The notes: generated from the letters alone by a model not told the origin. Positions 8,984-18,386 are shown, counted from the first letter of the stretch. The stretch is DNA of 64,000 nt from Martelella mediterranea (GCA_003001975.1 PVUG01000010.1:113247-177246), one strand, 5' to 3'. Program-made: numbers and translations.

Positions 8984-11900
8984 CTACTCTGCCCTTTGCA
9001 AAAGGCCGGCGCGGATGATCTTGATTTCCTCTTCGAGGTGAGGGCCGCGGTAGACAAAAGAAGTTTCGTGCCGGGCGTATTGTCCATTGCGATCGGCGCT
9101 GAGCCAGTTGAACGATCCAGCGCAGAGAAGATCTTTGTCGACGGTCACGATCTTGCTGTGCAGTTTAGGGACCCTGTGCATCGCGACGCCAATTTCTGAA
9201 AGCCTGCTCTTAACAGCCCCTATCTGGCTGAGCCCGCCCGCTGCAGGGCCGGTATTTAGCAATGGGTCGGCAAAGACTTCAATTTCGGCACCACGCTGGC
9301 GTGCCGTTGCCATAGCGTCCAGTAGGCCGGTCCGCTCGATTGTTCCGGCTACGACCCAGGGGCTGACGATCACGTATCTACGACCTTCGCCTCTCAGTGC
9401 ATTCAGCAAGAAGGCGTCGTGCTCAGCCGCCTGTTGAAGCATTTCGATCCTTGCCTCGCCCCGTGTCAGGTCTTCACGGGGTTCCATGGCGAAATCCAAC
9501 GCCTTGCCCTTGGTGGCCAGGAATTCGGACAGCAACGCACGGGGGGAGCCGCTGCGGGCCGTGGCGAGGACATCCATGTCGCCGAAGACGAGGAAGCTGT
9601 CCTTGGCGCGCGATACGGTCACGTTCAACATGCTTGGCGAGGCGTCGATGAAGCCGCCATCTGCGTGCTTGGAGTAAACCGGCGAGAAGATCACCACGGG
9701 CCGTTCAGCGCCCTGCAACGCGTGCACGGTGCCGATGGTCATGCCGTCACGGCCGGACACAGTGATGTCACGCTCGGTGCAGGCGTCACGGATTGCGCGC
9801 ACTTGCTGACCAAAAGGGGTGACGACCCCGACAATCTGCTCCAGTGGGCGACCGTAGCGGCCTTCAAGCAAGGTACGGCTGTCCTCCAGCCACGCGGCAA
9901 TGGTGCGGGCCTCGACAGGATTGGCGCGGCTTCCGCCACTCGTGAATGCACGACCTTCGATATGCAAAAAGCCAAGCGCAGGAAGCGGAGCATTCGCCGG
10001 TGACTGGCCGCGCATCGGGCGCAGTTTGCCTTTGTAGCACAGCGCATTGCTGAACCCGATGATCTCGTCATGACAGCGACGATGTTCGAACAGGTAGAGC
10101 CCGCGGTCCAGCTCGGGCCAAGGGGATATCCTGCAGGCCTGTTGTGCGAGGCGCATGGCGCTGCCGCGGGTCGACCGGATACCGCTGGCGTTGACCAATT
10201 CCGGCACCTCCTCACCGTCGAGCAATCCGCTGTCTTTTAGATTGCCTATATCGACGGGTCCGGGCACGGCTGAGATCGGCTCGATCTGCTGCGTGTCACC
10301 GATGACCAGCGCGCGCTTGGCCAAGGCGAAAGAGGCACCCGCAACCTCTGGCAAGACCTGCCCGGCCTCGTCAACGATCAGCAGGTCGATGAAGTTGTAC
10401 AGGCTGTCGTTCGCAAACTTGCCACCTTGGAACCTGCTGCAGGACAGCTTCAACGGCAGGCTGGCAAAGGTGGCCACGGCGCACGGTGTCAGCATCATCC
10501 GTCGCTTCCAGCGCGGCTCGACAGCCTTTCGCCCGGTCTTTTCATGCGAAGTTGCAATGGTCGCCAGATCTGCCTCCATCGCCATGAGCCACCGTCCTTC
10601 CCAATAGTGGGTGGCAAGCAAGAAGAGGTCGAAACGAGTGCCGATGTCCGCACACCGTTCCAGCGCGTCCAGATCCTCCGAGTCTCCGAAGTTCCCGGTG
10701 GCCTTGCGCCACGCCAATTCGCTGGCCGTGGCCTGTTCCTTCAGGCTTTCGGCGCGAGCCAAGAGGTCTTCTGCCGCAGCAACGCCCTTCTGCCCCCGTT
10801 TCACCTCGTCTGAGACCCGCGCTTCGATATCTTCGACGCGGGGCAAATCCTGCAATCCATCCAACAAATCTCCGATGGCCAGTCGCGCTTTCAGAGCTCG
10901 TTGGCGCTTGACCGAAGGAAGAAAACCGAACAGCCCGGTGAGCCAGGATTCAGAGGCAAGATAGTGATCCAACGCCGTGCGTGCAGCGGCCACTCGATTT
11001 GCCAGGTCCTGACTGAGCTGAAGAGCATCGGAGCGCCGGTTTTGCTCGGCGTCCGGATCTTCGCCGAGTTCCGACAAAAGGGCGGCGATGCAGGATTTGC
11101 GGCGATCGAATGCGGTATCGAGGTCGCGGAGTTTAGCGACTTCTTCGGTCAACCGATTCCGTAGCTTTGCGACAACCCCAGCGACATCAGTCCCCTCAGA
11201 ATCCGGGAAGGCCTTTTCCGCCGCCATAAGCCAAGCGGCCCTGGCGCGTTCGACGTAGGCTACGGACTCGCATTCTGCCTGAAAGGCCTCCGTCTGGTAG
11301 CGCTGCGCGGCTTCTGTGCGCCGGGAGTGAGACGGCAGGAACATCCCGAAGCTCTTGATGTCCGGCAACCAGCGCGCGGCGAACACACCTTCGCCTGAGG
11401 CGAAATCTTTGCCGAAGGCGTCGATGATGTTGGTAACCGCCTGGTTGTTCGACGAGGCTGCCACGATTACCGGCGGGTCTCCTCCGTCGAGCGCGGCTTT
11501 CACCCAGAGCCCGGCTACCGCCGAAAGCAGCATGGTTGTCTTGCCAGTCCCCGGCGGGCCGTTCACCGCAATCACCTCGCCAGGTTTCGCGGCATCGAGC
11601 CATGCCAAAACTTGCCGTTGGTGCTCGGCCAGCGGGAAATGCGGATTCGAATGTCCAAGGCGCCGGGCAAATTCCCGCTCAATAAGACAATCCGGCGCCC
11701 CATTTGATAAGCGAGGCAGGGCAATCTGGCGAAGAAGCGGCGTGTCTGGTTCGTCGGCCAGCAGACTGTCGTACAGATCAAGCATCCCGCGCACCGTTGC
11801 ACCTGCGCCTTCAGACACTTCGATGAAGCCACTCCCGATCGGCAAATATTCGGTCTCGTCCGAAGGCCAGCCCGGCGACAGGGCGTCGACCATCTGGCGG

Positions 11901-12379
11901 CAATGCTGGCGGTAGTCCTGCCAGCCATCTGCGGATGTTATTTCCGGCAGGGGTGTCGTCGTCAGGAAGACGTCAAGTGCTTCTACCGATCCAAGAGCAA
12001 AGGCACCGCGGGGCAACGGTGTCAGCAGATCGCGTGCTATGGCATTGCGCGTCGGTACGATTCTTCCCGCCCGATCTACGAAGCCCTCGGTGACAACCGG
12101 AGCGACTATCTCCGGCATGCCATCGGCGCGCGACGCAGAGTGCGAGGCTTTTCGAGCGGTCACCAAGGGCCAGAAACGAACTGAGACTGTCCCGACCTCA
12201 TCCTTTCCACGGAACAGCCTCTGAACCAGCTGCTTTGGCAGGCAGCCTGTCTTGAGCGCATCATTCGGGAACTCAATGAAGCGTTTTCGATCCGCCGCCC
12301 GAAACGCCCCTTCACCAAGTGCACCATCTGCGAGTGATGTCCGCCAATACCGAAGGACGTTGGAAAGTGATGTGGACAT
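8984..12379 (-). CDS. mkoC: SF1 (Upf1-like, COG1112-type) helicase fused to PLD nuclease; Mokosh type II-like defence protein
   Basis: 1131 residues. Helicase motifs: Walker A GPPGTGKT at 274-281, a long helical insertion (about 380-600), the DEAG Walker B motif at 670-673, GDTQQIEP just after it, and VTVSRAKDSF near the end of the second RecA domain. The C-terminus carries a phospholipase D motif, LHSKIVTVD (H1074, K1076, D1081), followed by GSFNW. An SF1 helicase plus one PLD domain in a single chain is the architecture of Mokosh type II (MkoC), an anti-phage system. It stands alone, between an integrase remnant and an IS remnant, as expected for a transferred defence gene. A DNA-repair helicase/nuclease unrelated to defence remains possible. 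Confidence 0.68.
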   Translation of the reverse strand: MSTSLSNVLRYWRTSLADGALGEGAFRAADRKRFIEFPNDALKTGCLPKQLVQRLFRGKDEVGTVSVRFWPLVTARKASHSASRADGMPEIVAPVVTEGFVDRAGRIVPTRNAIARDLLTPLPRGAFALGSVEALDVFLTTTPLPEITSADGWQDYRQHCRQMVDALSPGWPSDETEYLPIGSGFIEVSEGAGATVRGMLDLYDSLLADEPDTPLLRQIALPRLSNGAPDCLIEREFARRLGHSNPHFPLAEHQRQVLAWLDAAKPGEVIAVNGPPGTGKTTMLLSAVAGLWVKAALDGGDPPVIVAASSNNQAVTNIIDAFGKDFASGEGVFAARWLPDIKSFGMFLPSHSRRTEAAQRYQTEAFQAECESVAYVERARAAWLMAAEKAFPDSEGTDVAGVVAKLRNRLTEEVAKLRDLDTAFDRRKSCIAALLSELGEDPDAEQNRRSDALQLSQDLANRVAAARTALDHYLASESWLTGLFGFLPSVKRQRALKARLAIGDLLDGLQDLPRVEDIEARVSDEVKRGQKGVAAAEDLLARAESLKEQATASELAWRKATGNFGDSEDLDALERCADIGTRFDLFLLATHYWEGRWLMAMEADLATIATSHEKTGRKAVEPRWKRRMMLTPCAVATFASLPLKLSCSRFQGGKFANDSLYNFIDLLIVDEAGQVLPEVAGASFALAKRALVIGDTQQIEPISAVPGPVDIGNLKDSGLLDGEEVPELVNASGIRSTRGSAMRLAQQACRISPWPELDRGLYLFEHRRCHDEIIGFSNALCYKGKLRPMRGQSPANAPLPALGFLHIEGRAFTSGGSRANPVEARTIAAWLEDSRTLLEGRYGRPLEQIVGVVTPFGQQVRAIRDACTERDITVSGRDGMTIGTVHALQGAERPVVIFSPVYSKHADGGFIDASPSMLNVTVSRAKDSFLVFGDMDVLATARSGSPRALLSEFLATKGKALDFAMEPREDLTRGEARIEMLQQAAEHDAFLLNALRGEGRRYVIVSPWVVAGTIERTGLLDAMATARQRGAEIEVFADPLLNTGPAAGGLSQIGAVKSRLSEIGVAMHRVPKLHSKIVTVDKDLLCAGSFNWLSADRNGQYARHETSFVYRGPHLEEEIKIIRAGLLQRAE

Positions 12380-12540
12380 GAAGTGGACGCCTTGGAACCA
12401 TTGCAGATAGAAAACTGAGTGAGCGTTATGACTAGACTACCGTTCTCCTGATTAATGGGCATTTGATAAAAGGAGCACAAGCGCCAATCTGTCCGGCGAA
12501 CCGCGATTGTACACCGTATCCGCCATATGTTCTGTCTCAG

Positions 12541-12790
12541 CGCTTTTGAGACAGGTCCGGCTCAACGGACAAGGGAGGAATTTAGCTCATCATAGCTCAC
12601 GTAAAGGAAGTGACGATGAGACAGAGAACCGGCCGCATAAGCTGACGGCAGGCAAGGCGATCAAGGATATTCACCGTGCCACCCGCAAATCCTATTGCGC
12701 TGAGGGGAAGATCCGCATTGTGCTGGACGGTCTGCGCGGGGACCCCATTCTGTCCATAAGCATTCGACGACGGACAGTGAGCTGAACACC
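12541..12790 (+). mobile_element. IS3-family element, decayed left-end copy 1
   Basis: A left-end leader and the start of orfA nearly identical to the second copy at 18505. The shared leader runs from the TTTGAGACAG end through AAGGGAGGAATTT to the orfA start. The orfA frame is broken: KAIKDI, RATRKSY and KIRIVLDGLRG can be read but not from an intact start, and similarity ends at about 12760. No orfB remains. It lies just downstream of the SDR gene and in the same orientation as copy 2, so the two bracket the tct/SDR/gntR/rraA module. Confidence 0.78.
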
Positions 12791-12840
12791 GCTTACTGAA
12801 AAAGGCCACCGGCTAAGAAACCGGCGGCAGGCGGGGAGAT

Positions 12841-13659
12841 TTACCAGGATGTGAAGCCGCCATCGACGACGACATTGGACCCGGTCATGTAAGAGGAGGC
12901 ATCCGAAGCCAGGAAGCGGATGACGCCGTTATACTCATCGACCTCAGCCTGACGGCCAAGCGGAACACGCTCGAGGAAGGCGTCGATGAATTCCTTGTCA
13001 TAGGAGCCGGTTTTCACACCGCCGAAAGAGACGATATTGCAACGAACCTTTTTCGGCGCCCAATAGGTGGCAAGATAGCGCGTCAGGTTCAAAAGGCCGG
13101 ATTTTGAAGCGGCATAGGATACGGCCTTGACGAAGGGCACGCCATCACGCTCAAGCCGATAGGCATAAAGAGCCTGATTGGGGGAAACCATGCCATACAT
13201 CGATCCGACGTTGATGATGGAGCCGCGTTCTTTTTCAGCCATCTTGGTGCCGACTACCTGACTGGTCAGCATAACCCCGGTCAGGTTGGTGTCGATGATC
13301 TCATCCCAGTATTTCTGAGGATACTCCTCGAAGGGAGCATTCTGGTCGGCAGCACCATCCGGTTTGGAATCGATGCCGGCATTGTTCACGAGAATATGCG
13401 GGACACCCCAGTCCGCAATCACCTGATCGGTCGCAGCCTGAAGTGCTTCCTTGTCGGTGACCGAAGCCTCGTAGACCCGGATGCGATCTTCAAGACCGGG
13501 GAATTTTTCCGCGACCTGTGCGGCAGAAAACGGACGACGTGAGAAGATCGCTACCCTTGCGCCGGCCTCTGCCAGTGATTTGGAAAACTGAGTGCCAAGC
13601 TGTCCGAGACCACCGGTAACAACAGCGATGCGACCTTCGACGGAGAACATGTTGTCCAT
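12841..13659 (-). CDS. SDR-family NAD(P)-dependent oxidoreductase
   Basis: Classical short-chain dehydrogenase, 272 residues. It shows the cofactor-binding TGGLGQLG near residue 15, NNAG at about 92, a catalytic serine in INVGSMYG and the YAASK (YxxxK) motif. A sugar- or hydroxyacid-type substrate is plausible but not determined. A clean ribosome site (AAAGGA, 7 bases from ATG) supports the start. It lies about 100 bases downstream of tctA on the same strand and is probably the last gene of the tctCBA operon, so it likely oxidises or reduces the imported compound or a derivative. Confidence 0.9.
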   Translation of the reverse strand: MDNMFSVEGRIAVVTGGLGQLGTQFSKSLAEAGARVAIFSRRPFSAAQVAEKFPGLEDRIRVYEASVTDKEALQAATDQVIADWGVPHILVNNAGIDSKPDGAADQNAPFEEYPQKYWDEIIDTNLTGVMLTSQVVGTKMAEKERGSIINVGSMYGMVSPNQALYAYRLERDGVPFVKAVSYAASKSGLLNLTRYLATYWAPKKVRCNIVSFGGVKTGSYDKEFIDAFLERVPLGRQAEVDEYNGVIRFLASDASSYMTGSNVVVDGGFTSW

Positions 13660-13763
13660 GATTTTGTCCTTTCAAAAAGGGTGGAAGTTTGAATTTGAAG
13701 ATGTGTCCCGGCGACCGGTCAGGGAAAAACCTGAGGCGGCAATGGTCACCGGAATGGGAGAGG

Positions 13764-15299
13764 TCATGGTGTTTCCTCAGCAGTAGCAGTATCCGGGTTT
13801 TCAGGGCCCGCGCGCCGGAATACGATGACCGCGTGGATCGCAGTTGCCAGAAGGATGAGGCAGACGGAAACGCCAAGGGTTGCTGCAATTGGCCGTTCGA
13901 AAAAGCCCATCAGATTGCCGCCGGAAATCTGCATCGACATGATGAAGTTGCGTTCCAGAACCGGACCAAGAACCAGGCCAAGGATGACCGGCGCAATCGG
14001 AAAGCCGTTGCGCTCCATGACATAGCCGGCAATGCCGGAAATCAGCATGATCCAGACACCAAACAGGGTGTTGTTCACGGCATAGGATCCGAGGAAGCAG
14101 CAGGCCAGAATGATCGGGACGATGACTGATCGCGGGATCGACAGGACGTGTCGGGCAAGCTTGATCGCGGCGTAACCAAGCGGGAACAGCAGCAGGTTGG
14201 CGGCGAAGAAGCAGAGAATGATCGCTGTCGGCATCGAGGGGTTTTCCGCGAACAGCCGGGGACCGGGATTGACGCCCTTCATGAACAGGACACCGACCGC
14301 GATCGCGGTGACCGCGTCTCCGGGTATGCCGAAAACCAGTGCGGGTATCCATGCACTGGAAAGGCCGGCATTGTTCGACGATGTTGATTCGATCAAGCCT
14401 TCCGGGTGGCCTGTACCATACTTCTCAGGTGTCCTGGAGAAGCGCTTGCTCATTCCGTAGGCGATCCAGGCGGCCAGATCGCCACCAATGCCCGGCAGTG
14501 CACCGACAACCGTTCCAAGAGATGCGCCGCGCAGGAAGGAGAAAGGATATTTCCGGAACAGTCCGAAAACGCCCTGAAATGGCGTAATCTTTCCGAGCTT
14601 CGGCATTTCGCCGCCGCCTGTCTGTTTGGTGGTGAACCCACGCAGAATCTCGGAAAAGGCAAACATGCCAATCATCACCGGAATAAATGAAACACCTCCC
14701 ATCAGTTCTATCTGACCGAAGACGAACCGGGGCGCGCCGGTGGTGATGTCGAGCCCGACAGTGGAGATCAGCAGGCCGATCAGTAGCGAAACAAAGCCGC
14801 GGGCCGCATCATTGCCGGAGACAAGTGCACAGGTTAGAAGGCCCAGCACCGCAAGCCAGAAGAATTCGAAGCTGGAGAAGTTTAGGGAGAATTTCGCCAG
14901 AAGTGGCCCGGTCAGAAGCAGGACACAGGCACCGACAAGACCGCCCGTTGCGGAGAAGAAGAACCCAATGGACAGCGCTGTGTTGGCTTTGCCATGCACT
15001 GTCATCTGGTAGGCTTCGTCTGTATAGGCTGCCGATGCCGGCGTGCCTGGAATGCGCAAAAGCGTGCCAGGCATATCACCGGCTGAAATCGCCATGGCTG
15101 TCGATGAAACGATCAGCGCGATGGCAGGTACCGGCGCCATGTAGAAGGTCACCGGTACCAGCAGCGCCGTCGACATTGTTGCCGTCAACCCCGGCAGAGC
15201 ACCAATGAACAGGCCGTAAACTGCGCCGAGCAGGATGGCGAGCAACACATCGGTCTGCATAACGATTGAAAACGCCTGAAGCAGTGTTTCGGTGCTCAT
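13764..15299 (-). CDS. tctA: Tripartite tricarboxylate transporter large permease (TctA)
   Basis: About 511 residues with some twelve hydrophobic segments. Family marks include GALPGLTATMSTALL near the N-terminus, DMPGTLLRIPGTPASAA, and the repeat equivalent GALPGIGGDLAAWIAYG. I use the ATG at 15299: it overlaps the tctB stop (ATGA), and the in-frame extension upstream lies inside tctB. TctA is the sodium-dependent membrane pore that takes substrate from the periplasmic TctC receptor encoded upstream. A carboxylic acid is the usual kind of substrate. Confidence 0.93.
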   Translation of the reverse strand: MSTETLLQAFSIVMQTDVLLAILLGAVYGLFIGALPGLTATMSTALLVPVTFYMAPVPAIALIVSSTAMAISAGDMPGTLLRIPGTPASAAYTDEAYQMTVHGKANTALSIGFFFSATGGLVGACVLLLTGPLLAKFSLNFSSFEFFWLAVLGLLTCALVSGNDAARGFVSLLIGLLISTVGLDITTGAPRFVFGQIELMGGVSFIPVMIGMFAFSEILRGFTTKQTGGGEMPKLGKITPFQGVFGLFRKYPFSFLRGASLGTVVGALPGIGGDLAAWIAYGMSKRFSRTPEKYGTGHPEGLIESTSSNNAGLSSAWIPALVFGIPGDAVTAIAVGVLFMKGVNPGPRLFAENPSMPTAIILCFFAANLLLFPLGYAAIKLARHVLSIPRSVIVPIILACCFLGSYAVNNTLFGVWIMLISGIAGYVMERNGFPIAPVILGLVLGPVLERNFIMSMQISGGNLMGFFERPIAATLGVSVCLILLATAIHAVIVFRRAGPENPDTATAEETP

Positions 15300-15769
15300 G
15301 GCAAAATTCCTCCCAGAATGCCGGTGGGCAGAGGCACCAGCAACCCTTTTGAAAAGCCGAAGTAGAGCAGGAGAACGACGACAGGGCAGATAACTGTGGT
15401 CAGGGGCCAGGATGCGCCCATAAGCAGCATCAGCACGACCATGTAGATCATCGCGTAAAGGGGAAAACCGACCGACTGGAACACAAGAATGCCGACGAGC
15501 AGTCCTGCGAGTGTCCAGAAGGCTGCAGCCTTCTTGCGCCAAGGCACACGCCATTCAGAAAGGTCGAACAGCTTTTCGCCAGCGCCGACTATGAAGCCGC
15601 CAAGACCAATCGCAACACCCAGTCCGACGAATCCGATGCCGATCAGCATCGGCATAAGATCCGCACCGAAACGCACGCCCGGGACTGTGGGAAGCTGGGA
15701 AGCTCCCACAATCACGGCCACTCCAAAGAGCGACAGAGCGGGTCCGGTAATCCGGTCGCTGATTTTCAT
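15296..15769 (-). CDS. tctB: Tripartite tricarboxylate transporter small permease (TctB)
   Basis: 157 residues with four hydrophobic helices, the normal size and layout for TctB. It sits between tctC (20-base gap) and tctA (4-base overlap) and is assigned mainly by topology and position. It is the poorly conserved small membrane partner that stabilises TctA. Confidence 0.88.
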   Translation of the reverse strand: MKISDRITGPALSLFGVAVIVGASQLPTVPGVRFGADLMPMLIGIGFVGLGVAIGLGGFIVGAGEKLFDLSEWRVPWRKKAAAFWTLAGLLVGILVFQSVGFPLYAMIYMVVLMLLMGASWPLTTVICPVVVLLLYFGFSKGLLVPLPTGILGGILP

Positions 15770-15789
15770 TGCAAGTTACTCCGGAAGCG

Positions 15790-16767
15790 TTACTTCGCCA
15801 GCCCCAGAACCTTCATGGTTTCGGCCAAACCTTCATAATCGGCGTAAACCGTGTCTTTGAACGTCGCAGAATCCTGATAGGCAACGGAGAAACCGCGCGA
15901 AGACATGAACATCTGGAAGTCCGGATCATTGCAGATTTCCTGCAGGGCTGCGGCCAGCGCAGTCACGGTTTCTTCCGGCATACCATCCGGTCCGGCAAGA
16001 CCACGGAACGGCATTGGCGACCACTGAACATCCAGTGCTTCCGTGGTCGTCGGGATATCCGGGAAGAGCGGGCTGCGTTCGTCAGCAATCAGAGCCAGCG
16101 TCTTCACTTCTCCTGCTTCAACCAGAGAAAGGGCCTCAGCTGGCGAGGTCGAAACGACATCGATTGCACCAGCGGCAAGCTGCTGCAAAGCCGGAGAGGA
16201 ACCGTCTGAGGCAACCCAAGGGCTGGCATCGGGCGCGATGCCAAGCTTGTTCAAGAGGCCGGCCCATGCCAGATGCGAAAGCCCGCCGCGGTTGGCGCCC
16301 GAGGCTGTAATCGTGCCCGGGTTCGCCTGAACGTTATCAATCAGCGCCTGAACATCGCCGAAGTCGGCCTCAGCCTGCACATTGATACCGATGGCATCGG
16401 CATTGTATCGACCGATATAATCGTAGTCATGCGGCGTTACGCCAGGAAGGCCCTGCGTTTCATACATCGTGCTTTCGATGGTGATTACGCCAATTGTGTA
16501 GCCGTCCGGCTTGGCATTGGCGATTGCCGAGTGGCCGACCAGACCGCCGCCGCCGGTGCGATTTACGACGTTAAACGGCTGGCCGAATTTTTCTTCCAGA
16601 TCCGCTGCGACCGCGCGAGCAGTGGCGTCGGTTCCGCCGCCAGCTGACCACGGAACGATGATTGTTACGGCGCGCTCCGGCCATTCAGCATGGGCAGCGC
16701 TCGCCAACCCCAGAAGGGCGGCAGCCGTGACGGACGTGTGAATCAAAGTCTTCAGTGTGGATTTCAT
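15790..16767 (-). CDS. tctC: Tripartite tricarboxylate transporter substrate-binding protein (TctC/Bug family)
   Basis: About 325 residues with a cleaved signal peptide ending near SAAHAEWP. The Bug-family body follows: ITIIVPWSAGGGTDATAR appears as TIIVPWSAGGGTD, then NRTGGGGLVG and the GANRGG ligand-loop region. Two ATGs are adjacent; the second (16767) is better spaced from GGGAGG. It is the first gene of the minus-strand operon tctC-tctB-tctA-SDR and is divergent from a GntR regulator. The bound ligand is likely a carboxylate but is not determined. Confidence 0.92.
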   Translation of the reverse strand: MKSTLKTLIHTSVTAAALLGLASAAHAEWPERAVTIIVPWSAGGGTDATARAVAADLEEKFGQPFNVVNRTGGGGLVGHSAIANAKPDGYTIGVITIESTMYETQGLPGVTPHDYDYIGRYNADAIGINVQAEADFGDVQALIDNVQANPGTITASGANRGGLSHLAWAGLLNKLGIAPDASPWVASDGSSPALQQLAAGAIDVVSTSPAEALSLVEAGEVKTLALIADERSPLFPDIPTTTEALDVQWSPMPFRGLAGPDGMPEETVTALAAALQEICNDPDFQMFMSSRGFSVAYQDSATFKDTVYADYEGLAETMKVLGLAK

Positions 16768-16832
16768 CATAACCTCCCGTTGTGTGCCTTGTATGTTTCC
16801 GCCTCCAACGCGAAACTACAAGAAACTAACAC

Positions 16833-16865
16833 TTGACTTATGACTCATGACATATGTACTGTCAA
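16833..16865. promoter_or_regulatory. Divergent promoter/operator between tctC and gntR
   Basis: Within the 118 bases between tctC and gntR, TTGAC (16833-16837) and GTCAA (16861-16865) form an inverted pair around the odd-centred palindrome ATGACTCAT (16840-16848). TTGACT could also serve as a -35 box for gntR. A FadR-type GntR protein commonly binds such short inverted repeats to repress both directions. Binding itself is inferred. Confidence 0.5.
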
Positions 16866-16885
16866 CAGGCGAAAGGATGCTGGTT

Positions 16886-17656
16886 ATGAACTCTGACATC
16901 GGTATCGATAACGAAATGCAGTTCCGTCGACGTGGCCGTCTGCACTCGGAGGTCTCGAAAATCCTGGAGAACCGGATTCTCGCGGGTGAGCTGAAGGTCG
17001 GCGATCGTCTCTCATCTGAAAGTGCAATTGCCAAAGAGTTCGGTGTCTCGACGCGTGCTGTGCGTGAAGCTGTGCAGGAGCTTGAGGTTAAGGGGCTGGT
17101 GCACCGTCGCCACGGCGAGCGAACCGAAGTCGTACGCGACGATGTGGATGGTTATCTCGATACGCTGGCCATTACGGTTCGCCAGCGGTTTTCCACGGAT
17201 CCGGACTATCTGCTGCAACTGATGGCGGTGCGTCGGATGATTGAGTCTGAAGTTCTTGAACTGCTCACCGACAATGAAACGCCCGTCACACCGGAGGTCA
17301 CCGCGGCCTTGGATGCGATGCGCGAGGCGCGAGATAACAGGGACTTTTCTGGTTTTGTCAATGCCGATGCAGAGTTCCACCTGGCGCTGGTGCACGCCAC
17401 CGGCAATCAGATTCTTCATCTGATTTACGACAACCTCGCCGGTCTCATCAACGATGTGATCCATGTGTCCAGCCGGGTGCCGACCAAATCGCTGGATGAG
17501 GCTTATTCGGAACACGCCAGCATCTATGACCTGATCATTGCACGCGACAAAGCTGGTGCGAAAGCGCTTCTGCGCGCGCAGATCGACAGCAGCGCCAGCT
17601 ATTTGCGTCAGGCGATTGAGAAATCCAACCAGAAAAAGGCCAGAAAAGAGGATTGA
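16886..17656 (+). CDS. GntR-family regulator, FadR/FCD subfamily
   Basis: About 256 residues. The N-terminal winged helix has GDRLSSESAIAKEFGVSTRAVREA, seen as LSSESAIAKEFGVS plus TRAVREAVQELE. The C-terminal all-helical FCD ligand domain includes AEFHLALVHATGN and a late EH..I..LI metal-binding segment. I prefer the ATG at 16886 because AAAGG sits about 9 bases upstream; the earlier in-frame ATG (16847) lies inside the candidate operator. It probably senses the compound imported by TctCBA or an intermediate. It is followed after one base by rraA. Confidence 0.9.
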   Translation: MNSDIGIDNEMQFRRRGRLHSEVSKILENRILAGELKVGDRLSSESAIAKEFGVSTRAVREAVQELEVKGLVHRRHGERTEVVRDDVDGYLDTLAITVRQRFSTDPDYLLQLMAVRRMIESEVLELLTDNETPVTPEVTAALDAMREARDNRDFSGFVNADAEFHLALVHATGNQILHLIYDNLAGLINDVIHVSSRVPTKSLDEAYSEHASIYDLIIARDKAGAKALLRAQIDSSASYLRQAIEKSNQKKARKED

Positions 17657-17657
17657 A

Positions 17658-18320
17658 ATGGCTGAATTTGATTATTCGGACACCGATTGGGAGGCAATCG
17701 AGCGCCTGAAAAAATGGTATTCGGGCGATATTCACGACAGTATGGAAGCGCTTGGCCTCTGGGGTTGCCTGGAGGGTATTTCGCTTCTGGGGGCTCTTGC
17801 TGACGGAGATGTGGTCTGCGGCCCTGCCGTTACGGTTCTGTTCGAGCCGTCCGATCGCAAGGGCGAGCCGCAGGATGTCTATCACAACGCCATCGACAAT
17901 GCCCCCAAGGGCGGCATCATGGTGTGCGATGCCTCCTGTGCGCCGGGCTCATGCTCCGGCGAACTGATGAGCACGGGTGCCAAGACCCATGGCTGTGTGG
18001 CGACGATCGTAAACGGAACGGTTCGCGATCTGGCGCAGGTGCGGGCGCTTGGCTATCCGCTGTTCGGAACCATGCCGAGCCCAATCGGAGTGACCGGTAA
18101 AAAGGAACCGAAGAAAAGTCAGGTTCCGCTTCAGATCGGAAAAACGACCGTTCGTCCGGGCGATGTGATTTTCGGGGATGTTGACGGTGTCGTCGTGATC
18201 CGGAAGGAACACCTTAAAGCCGTCGCCGATCAGGCCGATGCTCTTGGCAAGGAAGAGGCGGCCACTCGCGACCGTATTCTGGCCGGTGAAAAGCTTCAGG
18301 AAATCTGGCCTGCAAGCTGA
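17658..18320 (+). CDS. RraA-like family protein (possible 4-hydroxy-4-methyl-2-oxoglutarate aldolase type)
   Basis: 220 residues of the RraA/dimethylmenaquinone-methyltransferase-like fold. Family features are the GPAVTV strand, a THGCVATIVNGTVRDL segment (the GxxRD active-site region of HMG/CHA aldolases), and GDVIFGDVDGVVVI near the C-terminus. Such proteins are either metal-dependent retro-aldolases or RNase E regulators; placement beside gntR and a carboxylate importer favours a catabolic role. The start at 17658 has GAGGA in front; a longer in-frame ORF would overlap gntR. Confidence 0.85.
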   Translation: MAEFDYSDTDWEAIERLKKWYSGDIHDSMEALGLWGCLEGISLLGALADGDVVCGPAVTVLFEPSDRKGEPQDVYHNAIDNAPKGGIMVCDASCAPGSCSGELMSTGAKTHGCVATIVNGTVRDLAQVRALGYPLFGTMPSPIGVTGKKEPKKSQVPLQIGKTTVRPGDVIFGDVDGVVVIRKEHLKAVADQADALGKEEAATRDRILAGEKLQEIWPAS

Positions 18321-18349
18321 GTATTATCCCTGTCGCCGATGTCATTGAG

Positions 18350-18386
18350 AGAACCGTTGATTTCATGAACAGCGGTTCTTTCGCTT
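18350..18386 (+). terminator. Candidate terminator of gntR-rraA
   Basis: Inverted arms AGAACCG (18350-18356) and CGGTTCT (18373-18379) with a 16-base loop, followed by a broken T-rich run. It lies about 30 bases after the rraA stop. The stem is short, so this is tentative. Confidence 0.4.

Noticed and set aside
8984..12379. DISARM component (PLD protein DrmC with helicase DrmD)
   Set aside because: No DrmA, DrmB or methyltransferase gene nearby; helicase and PLD are in one chain, which fits Mokosh type II better.
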